In this document: one piece after another, positions 38,689 through 48,955 of the stretch
How positions within the stretch are numbered: position 1 is the stretch's first letter
How the letters are laid out: each line of letters begins with the position of its first letter
Assembly (NCBI RefSeq): GCF_945956965.1
Contig: NZ_CAMFJS010000001.1
Coordinates: 248,001-312,000 of the forward strand
Origin: an uncultured Roseateles sp.
GTDB lineage: Bacteria; Pseudomonadota; Gammaproteobacteria; Burkholderiales; Burkholderiaceae_C
Length of the DNA stretch: 64,000 nucleotides
Reading direction: 5' to 3'
Notes under the pieces: generated by a model
The model's database searches: none
Told to the model about the DNA's origin: nothing
The model's input: the letters and a program-made list of their open reading frames with translations, nothing else
Made by a program: the position numbers and the translations under genes

Positions 38689-39736
38689 TCGCCCCCAGCG
38701 GCCAGCGCGGCTTGATCTCAAACCCGCCGGCGCCCTGCCCCGTCGGCGGCAAGATGGCCATGCCGCGCTGCAAGCGCATAGCGGCGGCCATGGCGATCAT
38801 GGCGCCGTTGTCGGTACACAGGCTCAGCTCGGGGTAATGCACACGCACACCGCGTTTGGCGCAAGCCGCATTGAGTTGTTCTCGAAGGACGCTGTTGGCG
38901 CCCACGCCACCGGCCACAACCAGACGCTTGAGCCCCGTCATTTTCAGAGCCAGCATGGATTTTTTGACCAGCACCTCGACGATCGCGGCCTGAGTCGCCG
39001 CGGCCAAATCCGCCTTTTGCAGATCAGTCGGCGCCTCACCCAAGCGCTTGACCTGGGTGAGCACCGCTGTTTTCAGGCCCGCAAAGCTGAAATCGGGCTT
39101 GCCGCTGTGCAGCAGCGGGCGCGGCAAATCAAAGGCCGTCGGGTCGCCACCCAGCGCCAACTTGGCCAGATGCGGGCCGCCGGGATAAGGCAGGCCCAAG
39201 AGCTTGGCGCTCTTGTCGAAGGCTTCACCGGCCGCATCGTCAATCGTTTCGCCGAGGATCTCGTACTGCCCCACCTCGGTGACCCGCATCAGCTGGGTGT
39301 GCCCACCCGAAACCAACAAGGCCACAAATGGGAACTCGGGCGCATCCGCCGACAAAAAGGGCGACAACAGATGCCCTTCCAGATGATGGATACCCAGAGT
39401 CGGCTTTTCCAACGCTGCCGCCAGCGACACCGCCACGCCCGCACCCACCAGCAAGGCGCCGGCAAGACCTGGCCCCTGGGTGAAGGCGATCAGATCCACA
39501 TCCGCCAAGGCGATGCCTGCCCCGGCCAAAACTTCACGTGTCAGCGGAATGACCCGGCGAATGTGGTCACGCGAGGCCAACTCAGGCACCACGCCGCCAT
39601 AGGCTTGGTGCATGCTGATCTGGCTGTGCAAGGCCTGGGCCAGCAACTGCGGCGCTTCAGATGAACCCGGTGCAGGCACCCGCACCAAGGCCACGCCTGT
39701 TTCATCGCAAGAGGATTCGAATCCGAGAACCAGCAT
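38681..39736 (-). CDS. tsaD: tRNA N6-adenosine threonylcarbamoyltransferase TsaD
   Basis: A 351-residue ASKHA-fold metalloprotein that transfers threonylcarbamoyl to A37 of ANN-decoding tRNAs together with TsaB and TsaE. The metal-binding HxxxH motif is at His118-His122 (HHLEGH). [12 protein letters not shown] opens the protein and CTDNGAMIA near residue 310 supplies the third metal ligand. It lies 12 bp downstream of fdx, so it appears to be transcribed with the isc cluster. Confidence 0.97.
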   Translation of the reverse strand: MLVLGFESSCDETGVALVRVPAPGSSEAPQLLAQALHSQISMHQAYGGVVPELASRDHIRRVIPLTREVLAGAGIALADVDLIAFTQGPGLAGALLVGAGVAVSLAAALEKPTLGIHHLEGHLLSPFLSADAPEFPFVALLVSGGHTQLMRVTEVGQYEILGETIDDAAGEAFDKSAKLLGLPYPGGPHLAKLALGGDPTAFDLPRPLLHSGKPDFSFAGLKTAVLTQVKRLGEAPTDLQKADLAAATQAAIVEVLVKKSMLALKMTGLKRLVVAGGVGANSVLREQLNAACAKRGVRVHYPELSLCTDNGAMIAMAAAMRLQRGMAILPPTGQGAGGFEIKPRWPLGAIS

Positions 39737-39748
39737 GGCGCCGCGAAC

Positions 39749-40087
39749 TCAGTGGTTTTCTTTGGCGTGATTGATCGAGTACTTGGGGATCTCGATCGTC
39801 ACATCCTGCTGGCCCAGAATCGCCTGGCAACTCAGGCGCGAGTCAGGCTCCAGACCCCAGGCGCGGTCCAGCATGTCTTCCTCGGACTCCTCCATCTCGG
39901 ACAGCGAACGCATGCCCGCTCGCACGATGACGTGGCAGGTGGTGCAAGCACTGACCATATCGCAGGCGTGCTCGATGGCGATCTTGTTGTCCAGCAACGC
40001 CTCGCAAATGGAGGTGCCGGCGGGCGCGCTGACCGTGGTGCCCTCGGGGCAGTATTCGGCGTGGGGCAGGATTTTGATGATGGGCAT
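39749..40087 (-). CDS. fdx: ISC-type [2Fe-2S] ferredoxin
   Basis: A 112-residue ferredoxin of the iron-sulfur cluster assembly pathway. The four cluster ligands are Cys42, Cys48, Cys51 and Cys87, the same positions as in E. coli Fdx. It donates electrons during cluster assembly on IscU. It is 17 bp downstream of hscA and upstream of tsaD. Confidence 0.96.
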   Translation of the reverse strand: MPIIKILPHAEYCPEGTTVSAPAGTSICEALLDNKIAIEHACDMVSACTTCHVIVRAGMRSLSEMEESEEDMLDRAWGLEPDSRLSCQAILGQQDVTIEIPKYSINHAKENH

Positions 40088-40104
40088 GATGCGAGGCCGT
40101 CCGA

Positions 40105-41961
40105 CTAAATTTGTTCGATGCTGCGGCCGGTCAAGGCCTTGTGGATGCCGCGATTCATGCGCGCGGCGGCGAAGGCTTCGGTGCCATCGGCCAGGGCTTT
40201 GACAGCGGCGTCAATCGCATCGGCGTCCTCGCCTTGCGCGGTATCGGCCAAAGTTTGCTGCAGCGCCGCCAGGTCGGCGCGCTCAGCCGCGCTGAGCAAA
40301 TCACCATCGGCCGCCAGGGCAGATTGGGTGGCCAGAATCATGCGCTCGGCCTCAACCCGCGCCTCGCGCAGCTTGCGTGCCGTCATATCGGTTTCGGCGC
40401 TGGCAAAGCCGTCTTTGAGCATATTGGCAATGGCGTCATCGGACAAACCATAGCTGGGCTTGACCGTGATGGCCGCCTCGACGCCCGAGACCATTTCCTT
40501 GGCCGACACACTCAGCAAACCATCCGCATCCACCTGGAAGGTCACCCGGATGCGCGCCGCACCGGCCACCATCGGCGGAATGCCGCGCAACTCAAAACGC
40601 GCCAAAGAGCGGCACTCGCTGACCAATTCGCGCTCACCCTGCAACACGTGAAGGGCCAAGGCGGTTTGCCCGTCTTTGAAGGTGGTGAAGTCTTGCGCCT
40701 GGGCGACCGGAATGGTGGCATTGCGCTCAATGATGCGCTCGACCAAGCCGCCCATGGTTTCCAGACCCAGCGAGAGCGGGATCACGTCCAGCAGCAAGAT
40801 CTCGCCATCGGCCGCATTGCCGGCCAACTGATTGGCCTGGATGGCAGCGCCCTGCGCCACCACCTCGTCGGGGTTCAGATTGATCAAGACCTCGCGGCCA
40901 AACAAAGCACTGACCGCAGCGCGCACGCAAGGCATGCGCGTGGAGCCGCCCACCATCACCGTGCCCTGCACCTCCTCGGCTTTGACCTTGGCGTCGCGCA
41001 GCACACGCCGCACGGACGCCAGAGTCTTGGCGATCAATGACTGAGCGAGCTCGTCAAACTGCGCACGGCTGATGGCAACGTCTAAGGCACCGATGTTCAA
41101 GCTGGCTTGCAGGTGCACCTGGTCTTGGCTGGACAGCAATTCCTTGGCGGCGCGTGCCGCCACCAGCACCGCGCGTTTGTCATGCGCCGTCTCGGGCGCT
41201 AGGCCCGCTTGAGCCAAGGCCCAGTCGGCCAAAAGGCGGTCGAAATCATCACCACCCAGGGCCGCATCACCGCCGGTGGCGACCACTTCAAAAACGCCAC
41301 GGCTCAAGCGCAGCAGCGAGATGTCGAAGGTGCCGCCGCCCAGGTCGTAAACGGCATAAAGCCCTTCACTGGCGTTATCCAAGCCATAGGCGATGGCCGC
41401 AGCCGTGGGCTCATTGATCAGGCGCAGCACATTCAGGCCGGCCATCTGCGCGGCATCCTTGGTGGCTTGACGCTGGGCGTCGTCGAAATAGGCCGGCACG
41501 GTGATGACCGCACCGAATACATCGTCCGCAAAAGTATCTTCAGCCCGGAAACGCAACGTGGCCAAAATTTCGGCCGAAATCTCCACCGGCGATTTGGCGC
41601 CGTGGCGAGTATTCAGCGACACCATGCCAGGCGTGTCTTCAAAGCGGTAAGGAAGCTTGCCCGCTTCGGCAATATCCGCCAGGCGCCGGCCCATAAAACG
41701 CTTAACCGAGACCACGGTGTTTTCGGGGTCCTCAGCCTGCGCCGCCAAAGCCTCGGCGCCGATTTGCCGGCGCCCTTCGGCCAGATAGCGCACTGCCGAA
41801 GGCAGGATCACCGCGCCCTGCTCGTCCGGCAGACACTCGGCCACGCCGTGGCGCACCGCGGCCACCAGGGAATGCGTGGTGCCCAGGTCGATGCCCACGG
41901 CAATGCGCCGCTCATGCGGATTGGGCGATTGGCCAGGTTCGGAAATTTGCAAAAGTGCCAT
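40105..41961 (-). CDS. hscA: Fe-S assembly Hsp70-type chaperone HscA
   Basis: A 618-residue Hsp70 homologue. Its ATPase domain begins with [12 protein letters not shown] near residue 22 and contains [11 protein letters not shown] near 205; a substrate-binding domain starts near 395. It is the specialised chaperone that binds the LPPVK motif of IscU and, with HscB, drives cluster transfer. Gene order hscB-hscA-fdx and slightly shorter length distinguish it from DnaK. It follows hscB by 4 bp. Confidence 0.96.
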   Translation of the reverse strand: MALLQISEPGQSPNPHERRIAVGIDLGTTHSLVAAVRHGVAECLPDEQGAVILPSAVRYLAEGRRQIGAEALAAQAEDPENTVVSVKRFMGRRLADIAEAGKLPYRFEDTPGMVSLNTRHGAKSPVEISAEILATLRFRAEDTFADDVFGAVITVPAYFDDAQRQATKDAAQMAGLNVLRLINEPTAAAIAYGLDNASEGLYAVYDLGGGTFDISLLRLSRGVFEVVATGGDAALGGDDFDRLLADWALAQAGLAPETAHDKRAVLVAARAAKELLSSQDQVHLQASLNIGALDVAISRAQFDELAQSLIAKTLASVRRVLRDAKVKAEEVQGTVMVGGSTRMPCVRAAVSALFGREVLINLNPDEVVAQGAAIQANQLAGNAADGEILLLDVIPLSLGLETMGGLVERIIERNATIPVAQAQDFTTFKDGQTALALHVLQGERELVSECRSLARFELRGIPPMVAGAARIRVTFQVDADGLLSVSAKEMVSGVEAAITVKPSYGLSDDAIANMLKDGFASAETDMTARKLREARVEAERMILATQSALAADGDLLSAAERADLAALQQTLADTAQGEDADAIDAAVKALADGTEAFAAARMNRGIHKALTGRSIEQI

Positions 41962-41965
41962 GTTT

Positions 41966-42517
41966 TTATTGTCCTAAGGCGTCTAGCCGGCGGTCGATAT
42001 CGGCGCGGAAGCGGTTGATGAACATCAACGCGCGCACCTGCTCGGCGGCCGCGGCCGCGTCATTTTTTTCGTCCAGCAATTGCTGGACCGTGTTCAAAAT
42101 GTCAGCCTCGCGCTGAGCCACCTCGGCATCAATGGCTTGCACCTCGGCCTCGTTATCGGCCTCGTCCAGGCCTTCACGCCAAGCCATCTGCTCCATCAAG
42201 AACGCCGCCGGCATGCGTGTATTGCTCTCGGCCTGCAGCGGCACGCCGCGCAACTCGCACAGATAGGCGGCGCGTTTGAGCGGGTCGCGCAAGCGCTGCT
42301 GCGCCTCATTGACCCGCATCGCCCACTGCATGGCTAAACGTTGCGCCGCCGCACCCTCGGCCACAAATTTGTCGGGGTGGACCTTGGCCTGCAGTGCTTT
42401 CCAGCGGGCGTCGATATCGGCGCGGTCCTGGGCCTGCTGCTGAGGCAGGCCGAACAAGCTGAAATCGTCGTCGCTGAGTTGCATGAGGGAGAGACTGCGT
42501 TGAAGTTCAGAAGTCAT
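41966..42517 (-). CDS. hscB: Fe-S assembly J-type co-chaperone HscB
   Basis: A 183-residue protein with an N-terminal J domain (HPDKF near residue 48) and a C-terminal helical domain (about 90-180) that binds IscU. It stimulates HscA ATPase. The start at 42517 and an internal ATG at 42484 (MQLSDDDF) are both possible; neither has a clear ribosome binding site. It lies 48 bp after iscA. Confidence 0.95.
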   Translation of the reverse strand: MTSELQRSLSLMQLSDDDFSLFGLPQQQAQDRADIDARWKALQAKVHPDKFVAEGAAAQRLAMQWAMRVNEAQQRLRDPLKRAAYLCELRGVPLQAESNTRMPAAFLMEQMAWREGLDEADNEAEVQAIDAEVAQREADILNTVQQLLDEKNDAAAAAEQVRALMFINRFRADIDRRLDALGQ

Positions 42518-42565
42518 GAAAAAGGCGCGGACACCAGGCCGCGCCTCTACACAAGGAGCGGCACT

Positions 42566-42889
42566 TTACACGCGGAAGGACTCACCGCAGCCGCAACGAT
42601 CTTTCTCGCGCGGATTGCGGAATTTGAATCCTTCGTTGAGGCCTTCGCGAACGAAATCGAGCTCGGTGCCCTCCAAATAGGGCAGGCTTTTCGGGTCGAT
42701 CAGAATCTTCACGCCGTGACCTTCAAACACCACGTCTTCGGCCGCCACCGCGTCGGCGTACTCGAGCTTGTAGGCCAGGCCGGAGCAACCTGTGGTCTTC
42801 ACACCCAGGCGCACACCCACGCCGCTGCCGCGTTTAGCGATGTAACGCGTCACATGGCGCGCTGCCGCTTCGGTCAAGGTCACTGACAT
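42566..42889 (-). CDS. iscA: A-type iron-sulfur carrier protein IscA
   Basis: A 107-residue A-type carrier with the three invariant Cys residues Cys35 (TTGCSG), Cys99 and Cys101 (CGCGESF). It carries or supplies iron or clusters to apo-targets. It is 41 bp downstream of iscU. Confidence 0.96.
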   Translation of the reverse strand: MSVTLTEAAARHVTRYIAKRGSGVGVRLGVKTTGCSGLAYKLEYADAVAAEDVVFEGHGVKILIDPKSLPYLEGTELDFVREGLNEGFKFRNPREKDRCGCGESFRV

Positions 42890-42930
42890 GCAGACTCCTT
42901 CTTCTTGTTTTTACTCAGTCGCCCGAAGGC

Positions 42931-43326
42931 TTACTGTGCCGCCGCACCGTGCTTGGCGCGGTAGTCATCCACGGCGGCCTTGATGGCGTCTTCAGCCAAG
43001 ATGGAGCAGTGGATCTTCACCGGCGGCAGGGCCAGCTCTTCGGCGATTTGCGTGTTCTTGATGTCCAGAGCCTGGTCCAGGGACTTGCCCTTGACCCATT
43101 CCGTGACCAGCGAGCTCGACGCAATCGCCGAGCCGCAGCCATAGGTCTTGAATTTCGCGTCTTCGATCAAACCGGTGACCGGGTTGACCTTGATCTGCAG
43201 CTTCATCACATCGCCGCAGGCCGGTGCGCCGACCATGCCGGTGCCAACCGTGTCGTCGCCCTTTTCAAAAGCGCCGACGTTGCGGGGGTTTTCGTAGTGG
43301 TCAACAACCTTGTCGCTGTAAGCCAT
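42931..43326 (-). CDS. iscU: Iron-sulfur cluster scaffold IscU
   Basis: A 131-residue scaffold. The cluster ligands Cys37, Cys64 and Cys107 and the conserved Asp39 are present. LPPVK at residues 100-104 is the HscA recognition motif. AGGAG precedes the ATG at 43326. The 89-bp gap to iscS is larger than the other gaps in the cluster and contains two hairpins. Confidence 0.97.
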   Translation of the reverse strand: MAYSDKVVDHYENPRNVGAFEKGDDTVGTGMVGAPACGDVMKLQIKVNPVTGLIEDAKFKTYGCGSAIASSSLVTEWVKGKSLDQALDIKNTQIAEELALPPVKIHCSILAEDAIKAAVDDYRAKHGAAAQ

Positions 43327-43341
43327 GATGTTCTCCTAGTA

Positions 43342-43404
43342 GTTGGCAGCTGGGCGGCGCGCTCGCCACCCAACCTGCCCACCGCGGACATGAGTCCGCA
43401 GTGG
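43342..43404 (-). promoter_or_regulatory. Two hairpins in the iscS-iscU intercistronic region
   Basis: On the transcript the first hairpin pairs CCACTGCGGAC with GTCCGCGGTGG (43404-43379; 11 pairs including one G-U, loop TCAT). The second, nearer iscU, pairs GTTGG with CCAAC and GGCG with CGCC (43374-43342) and ends just before the iscU ribosome binding site. They could set mRNA stability or limit iscU translation; no function is shown by sequence alone. Confidence 0.45.
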
Positions 43405-43415
43405 AATCTCGTCTA

Positions 43416-44630
43416 TCAGTGGGCAGCCCACTGGATGGTGCTGATATCGATGCCGTCCTTGTACATATCCCACAGGGGCGACAACTCACGCAGCTTGGCC
43501 ACACGATCCTTCAGCGTGGCAATGGCGTAATCGATTTCTTCTTCGGTGGTGAAGCGGCCAATCGTCATGCGCAGGCTGCTATGCGCCAACTCATCGCTGC
43601 GACCCAGGGCGCGCAAGACATAGCTGGGCTCCAGGCTGGCCGAGGTGCAGGCCGAGCCGGAAGACACGGCCAAGCCCTTCACGCCCATGATCAGCGATTC
43701 GCCTTCCACATAGTTGAAGGAGATGTTCAGGTTGTGCGGCACGCGGCGCTCCAGGTCGCCGTTGACGAAAACCTGCTCGATGTCTTGCAGACCGTTCAGC
43801 AAGCGTTTGTGCAGGGCCAGGATGCGGGCGTTGTCCACCGCCATCTCTTCCTTGGCAATGCGGAAGGCCTCACCCATGCCAACGATCTGGTGCGTGGCCA
43901 AAGTGCCCGAACGCATACCACGCTCATGACCGCCACCATGCATCTGCGCTTCCAGGCGGATACGCGGCTTGCGGCGCACAAACAGCGCGCCGATACCCTT
44001 GGGACCATAAGTCTTGTGCGAAGCCAGGCTCATCAAATCGATGGGCAACTGAGCCACATCAATCTCGATCTTGCCGGTGGCTTGGGCCGCATCGACGTGG
44101 AAGATGATGCCGCGCTCGCGGCACAGATTGCCGATGCTCACCACGTCTTGAATGACGCCGATTTCGTTATTGACGAAGAGCACCGAAGCCAAGATGGTGT
44201 CCGGGCGGATCGCCGCCTTGAACTTATCGAGGTCCAGCAGACCGTTTTCTTCAACGTCGAGGTAGGTCACCTCAAAGCCCTGACGCTCCAGCTCACGGCA
44301 GGTATCCAGCACCGCCTTGTGCTCGGTGCGCAGAGTGATGATGTGTTTGCCGCGGGTCTTGTAGAAGTGCGCGGCACCCTTGATGGCGAGATTGATGGAC
44401 TCGGTCGCACCCGAGGTCCAGACGATTTCACGCGGGTCAGCGCCAATCAAGGCCGCCACATGCTCGCGCGACTTTTCAACAATCGCCTCAGCCTCCCAGC
44501 CCCAGGCATGGCTGCGCGACGCTGGGTTGCCGAAATGCTCGCTCAACCAGGGCACCATGGCGCTCACAACGCGCGGGTCAACCGGCGTCGTTGCGCCGTA
44601 GTCCATATAGATGGGGAAATGCGGTGTCAT
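43416..44630 (-). CDS. iscS: Cysteine desulfurase IscS
   Basis: A 404-residue PLP enzyme that removes sulfur from cysteine to form a persulfide for Fe-S clusters and tRNA thiolation. The PLP Lys is Lys206 (SHKTYGPKG) and the persulfide-forming Cys is Cys328 ([13 protein letters not shown]), both at the E. coli IscS positions. It is 29 bp after iscR. Confidence 0.97.
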   Translation of the reverse strand: MTPHFPIYMDYGATTPVDPRVVSAMVPWLSEHFGNPASRSHAWGWEAEAIVEKSREHVAALIGADPREIVWTSGATESINLAIKGAAHFYKTRGKHIITLRTEHKAVLDTCRELERQGFEVTYLDVEENGLLDLDKFKAAIRPDTILASVLFVNNEIGVIQDVVSIGNLCRERGIIFHVDAAQATGKIEIDVAQLPIDLMSLASHKTYGPKGIGALFVRRKPRIRLEAQMHGGGHERGMRSGTLATHQIVGMGEAFRIAKEEMAVDNARILALHKRLLNGLQDIEQVFVNGDLERRVPHNLNISFNYVEGESLIMGVKGLAVSSGSACTSASLEPSYVLRALGRSDELAHSSLRMTIGRFTTEEEIDYAIATLKDRVAKLRELSPLWDMYKDGIDISTIQWAAH

Positions 44631-44659
44631 CTTTTTATGCCAGAAAAGGGGGTCAGATT

Positions 44660-45193
44660 TTATTTGGTGAAAGCATTGCCCAGGGCGAAGACCGAATTCG
44701 GCGCCGTGATGCGGATGGGCTTGAGTACAGGCTGCGTGGAGATGGCGCGCTTGATCGACGCTTCTTCGATGGTCACACCCTTGGCCAACTGGTCTTCAAC
44801 CAGCTTGCGCAGGGACACGGAGTCGAGGTACTCGATCATTTTTGCGTTCAGGCTGGTCCAAAGCTCATGCGTGATGCATTTGCCGGTGTTCTCGCCCATG
44901 CAGTTCTCGTGGCCGCCACAGCCCGTGGCATCCAGCGGTTCATCGACGGCGACGATGATGTCGGCCACCGTGATCTCGCTGGACTTGCGACCCAGCGAAT
45001 AACCGCCGCCCGGGCCGCGCGTGCTTTCCACCAGTTCGTGACGACGCAGCTTGCCGAACAATTGCTCGAGGTAAGACAAAGAGATCTGCTGCCGCTGACT
45101 GATGGCCGCCAAGGCGACTGGGCCGCCGTTTTCACGCAGGGCCAAATCAATCATCGCGGTGACGGCAAAACGACCTTTGGTGGTAAGGCGCAT
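44660..45193 (-). CDS. iscR: Rrf2-family Fe-S regulator IscR
   Basis: A 177-residue winged-helix regulator that senses Fe-S status. The DNA-binding domain spans about residues 1-75. Cluster ligand candidates are Cys92, Cys98, Cys106 and His109. The Cys98-Cys106 spacing is two residues longer than in E. coli IscR (Cys98-Cys104-His107), a variation worth noting. It is the first gene of the isc operon and has an IscR type-1-like site about 100 bp upstream of its start, so autoregulation is expected. Confidence 0.95.
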   Translation of the reverse strand: MRLTTKGRFAVTAMIDLALRENGGPVALAAISQRQQISLSYLEQLFGKLRRHELVESTRGPGGGYSLGRKSSEITVADIIVAVDEPLDATGCGGHENCMGENTGKCITHELWTSLNAKMIEYLDSVSLRKLVEDQLAKGVTIEEASIKRAISTQPVLKPIRITAPNSVFALGNAFTK

Positions 45194-45293
45194 CGAACTC
45201 TCCTTCGCTCAACAAAACCCGGGCGCGAAGATCTCGTTACGGCGCGCCTTGGGAGTCACTCGCGGCACGATAGTCGCGCGTTAACCCTGGGTT

Positions 45294-45318
45294 ATTTCCG
45301 ACTATTTTACTCAATTAC
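45294..45318 (-). promoter_or_regulatory. Candidate IscR type-1 binding site upstream of iscR
   Basis: On the minus strand this 25-bp stretch contains TTGAGTAAAATAGTCGG and, by my alignment, matches 20 of 25 positions of the E. coli type-1 consensus ATASYYGACTRWWWYAGTCRRSTAT. It is about 100 bp upstream of the iscR ATG. An adjacent inverted repeat TAACCC-T-GGGTTA lies at 45282-45294. I did not find a clear -10 at ideal spacing. Confidence 0.6.
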
Positions 45319-45376
45319 TGCTGCGCTTGCTGCCACCCCGATTCCACCGCACCGGAACTAGGGCTTTTAGCGCCCG

Positions 45377-45401
45377 GCTCGGCGACCCGGCATCGCCGAG
45401 C
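45377..45401 (-). terminator. Stem-loop downstream of uvrB
   Basis: GCTCGGCGA pairs with TCGCCGAGC (9 bp, 7-nt loop), starting 26 nt after the uvrB stop on its coding strand. No T tract follows, so it may be a Rho-dependent or transcript-stabilising structure rather than a full intrinsic terminator. Confidence 0.4.
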
Positions 45402-45426
45402 TCACGCTCAAGCCGCCAAGCGTCGT

Positions 45427-47529
45427 TCAGCTTTGAATATGGTCATGCACCACCGCACCAAAAGCCTGTTCACGCAGTTGTGCCAACTGATCCCGCACGC
45501 GCGCCGCCTTTTCAAACTCAAGATTGCGCGCATGTTCGAGCATCTGCTTCTCCAGCAAGGCCATGCGTTTGCTGAGGTCTTTCTCCGACATCTCCTCCAC
45601 CGCTGCCACTTGCAGCAGTTTTTGGTCATCGCGCCCCGACTTCTCGGAGTAAACGCCGTCGATCATGTCCTTGATGCGCTTGACGATAGAGCGCGGCGTG
45701 ATGCCATTGGCCTCGTTGAAGGCGAGTTGCTTGGCACGCCGGCGTTCGGTCTCGCCCATGGCCTTGCGCATGGAGTCGGTGATGCGGTCGGCATACAGAA
45801 TCGCCTTACCGCGCAGATTTCGGGCCGAGCGGCCGATGGTTTGGATCAGGCTGCGCTCGCTGCGCAAAAAGCCTTCCTTGTCGGCATCCAGAATCGCCAC
45901 CAGTGACACTTCCGGAATATCCAAGCCCTCGCGCAGCAAATTGATGCCCACCAGCACATCGAAAGCGCCCAGGCGCAGGTCACGCAGGATTTCCACCCGT
46001 TCGACGGTGTCCACATCGGAGTGCAAATACCGCACCTTGACGCCGTTATCGCTGAGGTAGTCGGTGAGCTGCTCAGCCATGCGCTTGGTCAAGGTGGTGA
46101 TCAGCACCCGCTCGTTGAGCTCCACCCGCTCGCGGATTTCCTGCAACACATCATCAACCTGATGAGTGGCCGGGCGCACCTCAACAACCGGGTCCACCAG
46201 GCCAGTAGGCCGCACCACTTGCTCCACCACCTGGCCCGAATTCTCTTGCTCGTAGGCTGCCGGCGTGGCGGTCACGAAAACGGCTTGGCGCATCTTGCGC
46301 TCAAACTCGGCAAACTTGAGCGGCCGGTTATCCAGGGCCGATGGCAGGCGGAAGCCGTATTCCACCAGGGTTGATTTGCGCGCCCTGTCGCCGTTATACA
46401 TGCCGCCGAATTGGCCGATGAGCACATGGCTTTCGTCCAAGAACATCAGGGCATCGGTCGGCAAATAATCGATCAGCGTGGGGGGCGCTTCACCTGGCTG
46501 GGCGCCACTGAGGTGGCGGGTGTAGTTCTCAATGCCTTTGCAATGCCCGACTTCCTGCAGCATCTCGAGGTCGAAGCGGGTGCGCTGCTCGATGCGCTGG
46601 GCTTCTACCAGCTTGCCATCGCGCACAAACTCACCCAGCCGGGTGCGCAACTCTTCCTTGATGCCGTCCATTGCCGCCAGCACCCGCTCACGCGGGGTGA
46701 CGTAATGGCTGCTGGGGTAGACGGTGAAGCGCGGAATTTTCTGGCGGATCTTGCCGGTCAGCGGGTCGAAGAGTTGCAGGCTCTCCACTTCGTCATCGAA
46801 CAACTCAATGCGCAGGGCCAGTTCCGAATGCTCGGCCGGGAAGACATCGATGGTGTCCCCGCGCACGCGGAAGGCGCCCCGGCTGAACTCAACCTCGTTG
46901 CGGGTGTACTGCATGCGGATCAGCTGCGCGATCACATCGCGCTGACCCATCTTGTCGCCATGGCGCAGGGTCATCACCATCTGGTGATAGTCAGCCGGGT
47001 TGCCGATACCGTAGATGGCTGACACGGAGGCCACGATCACTACATCGCGCCGCTCCATCAAGCTCTTGGTGGCGGACAGGCGCAGCTGCTCGATGTGCTC
47101 GTTGATGGCGCTGTCCTTCTCAATGAAGAGATCGCGCTGCGGCACATAGGCCTCGGGCTGGTAGTAGTCGTAGTAGCTAACGAAATACTCCACCGCATTG
47201 TTCGGAAAGAAGTCCCGGAACTCGCTGTAGAGCTGGGCGGCCAAGGTCTTGTTGGGCGCGAAGATAATGGCCGGGCGCCCCAGGCGCGCGATCACATTGG
47301 CCATGGTGAAGGTCTTGCCCGAGCCCGTCACGCCGAGCAGGGTTTGAAAACTCAGGCCGTCGTTGATGCCCTCGCACAGCTGCGCAATCGCCGTGGGCTG
47401 ATCGCCGGCGGGCGGAAAAGGCTGAAAAAGCTGAAAGGGCGAACCCTCGAAGGACACGAATTCGCCCTTGGGGCGCTCGGCCAATTCATTGGCTTCGTCC
47501 ACGAGCTTGACGGATGAGGAATCTTGCAT
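45427..47529 (-). CDS. uvrB: Excinuclease ABC subunit B
   Basis: A 700-residue nucleotide-excision-repair helicase. Walker A is GVTGSGKT at residues 66-73. The beta-hairpin [12 protein letters not shown] follows near 120, with DESH near 350. Helicase motifs V and VI ([13 protein letters not shown] and QTIGRSARN) come near 520-570, and a C-terminal UVR domain (about 650-685) binds UvrC. All hallmarks are intact. It is divergent from the aminotransferase gene, with a LexA-like sequence in the gap. Confidence 0.97.
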   Translation of the reverse strand: MQDSSSVKLVDEANELAERPKGEFVSFEGSPFQLFQPFPPAGDQPTAIAQLCEGINDGLSFQTLLGVTGSGKTFTMANVIARLGRPAIIFAPNKTLAAQLYSEFRDFFPNNAVEYFVSYYDYYQPEAYVPQRDLFIEKDSAINEHIEQLRLSATKSLMERRDVVIVASVSAIYGIGNPADYHQMVMTLRHGDKMGQRDVIAQLIRMQYTRNEVEFSRGAFRVRGDTIDVFPAEHSELALRIELFDDEVESLQLFDPLTGKIRQKIPRFTVYPSSHYVTPRERVLAAMDGIKEELRTRLGEFVRDGKLVEAQRIEQRTRFDLEMLQEVGHCKGIENYTRHLSGAQPGEAPPTLIDYLPTDALMFLDESHVLIGQFGGMYNGDRARKSTLVEYGFRLPSALDNRPLKFAEFERKMRQAVFVTATPAAYEQENSGQVVEQVVRPTGLVDPVVEVRPATHQVDDVLQEIRERVELNERVLITTLTKRMAEQLTDYLSDNGVKVRYLHSDVDTVERVEILRDLRLGAFDVLVGINLLREGLDIPEVSLVAILDADKEGFLRSERSLIQTIGRSARNLRGKAILYADRITDSMRKAMGETERRRAKQLAFNEANGITPRSIVKRIKDMIDGVYSEKSGRDDQKLLQVAAVEEMSEKDLSKRMALLEKQMLEHARNLEFEKAARVRDQLAQLREQAFGAVVHDHIQS

Positions 47530-47602
47530 GCTGGGTCCCGGGAATCACGGCCAGTCCGGCAAGTGGCCGGGCTGGCGTCGCCGCAGCCCGTAAAATCGTG
47601 GC

Positions 47603-47618
47603 GCTGCGCAACCCGACA
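47603..47618. promoter_or_regulatory. Weak LexA-box-like sequence upstream of uvrB
   Basis: CTGCGCAACCCGACAG has the CTG-N10-CAG frame of proteobacterial SOS boxes, 74-89 bp upstream of the uvrB start in the 188-bp divergent gap. The centre lacks the usual AT-rich alternation, and one such match is expected by chance about once in 4 kb, so the call is tentative. Confidence 0.2.
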
Positions 47619-47717
47619 GATTAGCGCAGACTGGCGCGGCCCGCTTGCGCGAGTCGTCCAGCCCCAAGATCTGCCGTCCCTCCTTCCGTTCACGCCAACG
47701 TCCCGTCAGGAACTTCC

Positions 47718-48920
47718 ATGTCTTTGTTTGCCGCCGTCGAAATGGCCCCCCGCGACCCCATCTTGGGTCTCAACGAGCAATTCAATGCCGACACCAACCC
47801 CGCCAAGGTCAATCTGGGCGTGGGCGTGTATTTCGACGCCAATGGCAAGCTGCCCTTGCTGCGCTGCGTGGCCGAGGCGGAAGCCGCCATGCAAGCCGAC
47901 CCCAAGGCACGCGGCTACTTGCCCATCGACGGCATCGCCGCCTATGACAAGGCCGTGCAAGGCCTGGTATTTGGCGCCGACAGCGCCGTGGTGCAAGCCA
48001 AGCGTGTGGCCACGGTGCAAGCCATTGGCGGCACCGGCGGCCTGAAGATCGGCGCGGATTTCATCAAGCGACTGAGCCCTAACGCCACGGTCTTGATCTC
48101 TGACCCCAGTTGGGAAAACCACCGCGCGCTGTTCACCAATGCTGGCTTCACCGTGGGAACTTATCCCTACTACGACGCCGACAAGCTGGGCATCAACTTC
48201 GACGCCATGCTGGCCGGCCTGAACGCCGCCGCTGCCGGCACCGTGGTCGTGCTGCACGCCTGCTGCCACAACCCGACCGGCTATGACCTCAGCCCCGCCC
48301 AGTGGGACCAGGTGGTCGCCACCGTCAAGGCGCGCGGCCTGGTGCCCTTCCTGGACATGGCCTACCAAGGCTTTGGCGAAGGCATTGCCGAAGACGGCGC
48401 GGTGATCCAGCAATTCCTGGCCGCTGGCCTGGACTTCTTTGTGTCCACCAGCTTCTCCAAGAGCTTCTCGCTCTACGGCGAGCGCGTCGGCGCGCTGAGC
48501 GTGGTTTGCGCCTCGGCCGAGGAATGCAGCCGCGTGCTGAGCCAGCTCAAGATCGTCATCCGCACCAACTACTCCAACCCACCGACCCACGGTGCTCAGG
48601 TGGTGGCCAATGTGCTGAGCAATCCGAGCCTGCGCGCGCTGTGGGAAGACGAGCTGGCCGGCATGCGCCTGCGCATCCGCGCCATGCGCACCGCCTTGGT
48701 GGCCGCCTTGCAAGCCGCCGGCGTCACCCAAGACCTCAGCTTCGTCACACGCCAAAAAGGCATGTTCAGCTACTCCGGCCTGAATGCTGCCCAAATGCAG
48801 CGCCTGCGTGCCGAGTTCGGCATCTACGGCGTGGACTCAGGCCGCATCTGCGTGGCAGCTCTGAATGAGCAAAACCTGCCCGCCGTCGCCAAGGCCATGG
48901 CCGCCGTGATGCGCGGCTAA
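47718..48920 (+). CDS. Aromatic/aspartate aminotransferase (class I)
   Basis: A 400-residue PLP aminotransferase of the AspC/TyrB subfamily. The PLP Lys is Lys248 in SFSKSFSLYGERVG. The ACCHNPTG segment near residue 185 holds the conserved Asn-Pro, and Tyr/Arg substrate residues are in place. It transfers amino groups between aspartate or aromatic amino acids and 2-oxoglutarate. Specificity between AspC and TyrB cannot be fixed from sequence; TyrB-like proteins are common next to uvrB in betaproteobacteria. Confidence 0.92.
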   Translation: MSLFAAVEMAPRDPILGLNEQFNADTNPAKVNLGVGVYFDANGKLPLLRCVAEAEAAMQADPKARGYLPIDGIAAYDKAVQGLVFGADSAVVQAKRVATVQAIGGTGGLKIGADFIKRLSPNATVLISDPSWENHRALFTNAGFTVGTYPYYDADKLGINFDAMLAGLNAAAAGTVVVLHACCHNPTGYDLSPAQWDQVVATVKARGLVPFLDMAYQGFGEGIAEDGAVIQQFLAAGLDFFVSTSFSKSFSLYGERVGALSVVCASAEECSRVLSQLKIVIRTNYSNPPTHGAQVVANVLSNPSLRALWEDELAGMRLRIRAMRTALVAALQAAGVTQDLSFVTRQKGMFSYSGLNAAQMQRLRAEFGIYGVDSGRICVAALNEQNLPAVAKAMAAVMRG

Positions 48921-48933
48921 TTGCCCAGGCAAG

Positions 48934-48955
48934 CGCCAAACCCGCAAGTTTGGCG
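48934..48955 (+). terminator. Stem-loop after the aminotransferase gene
   Basis: CGCCAAAC (48934-48941) pairs with GTTTGGCG (48948-48955) with a 6-nt loop, 14 nt after the stop codon. No T tract follows, so termination efficiency is uncertain. Confidence 0.4.

Noticed and set aside
38681-38721. Possible frame overlap implying a fused hsp20-tsaD transcript
   Set aside because: The genes are on opposite strands and overlap only by 8 bp at their stop codons.
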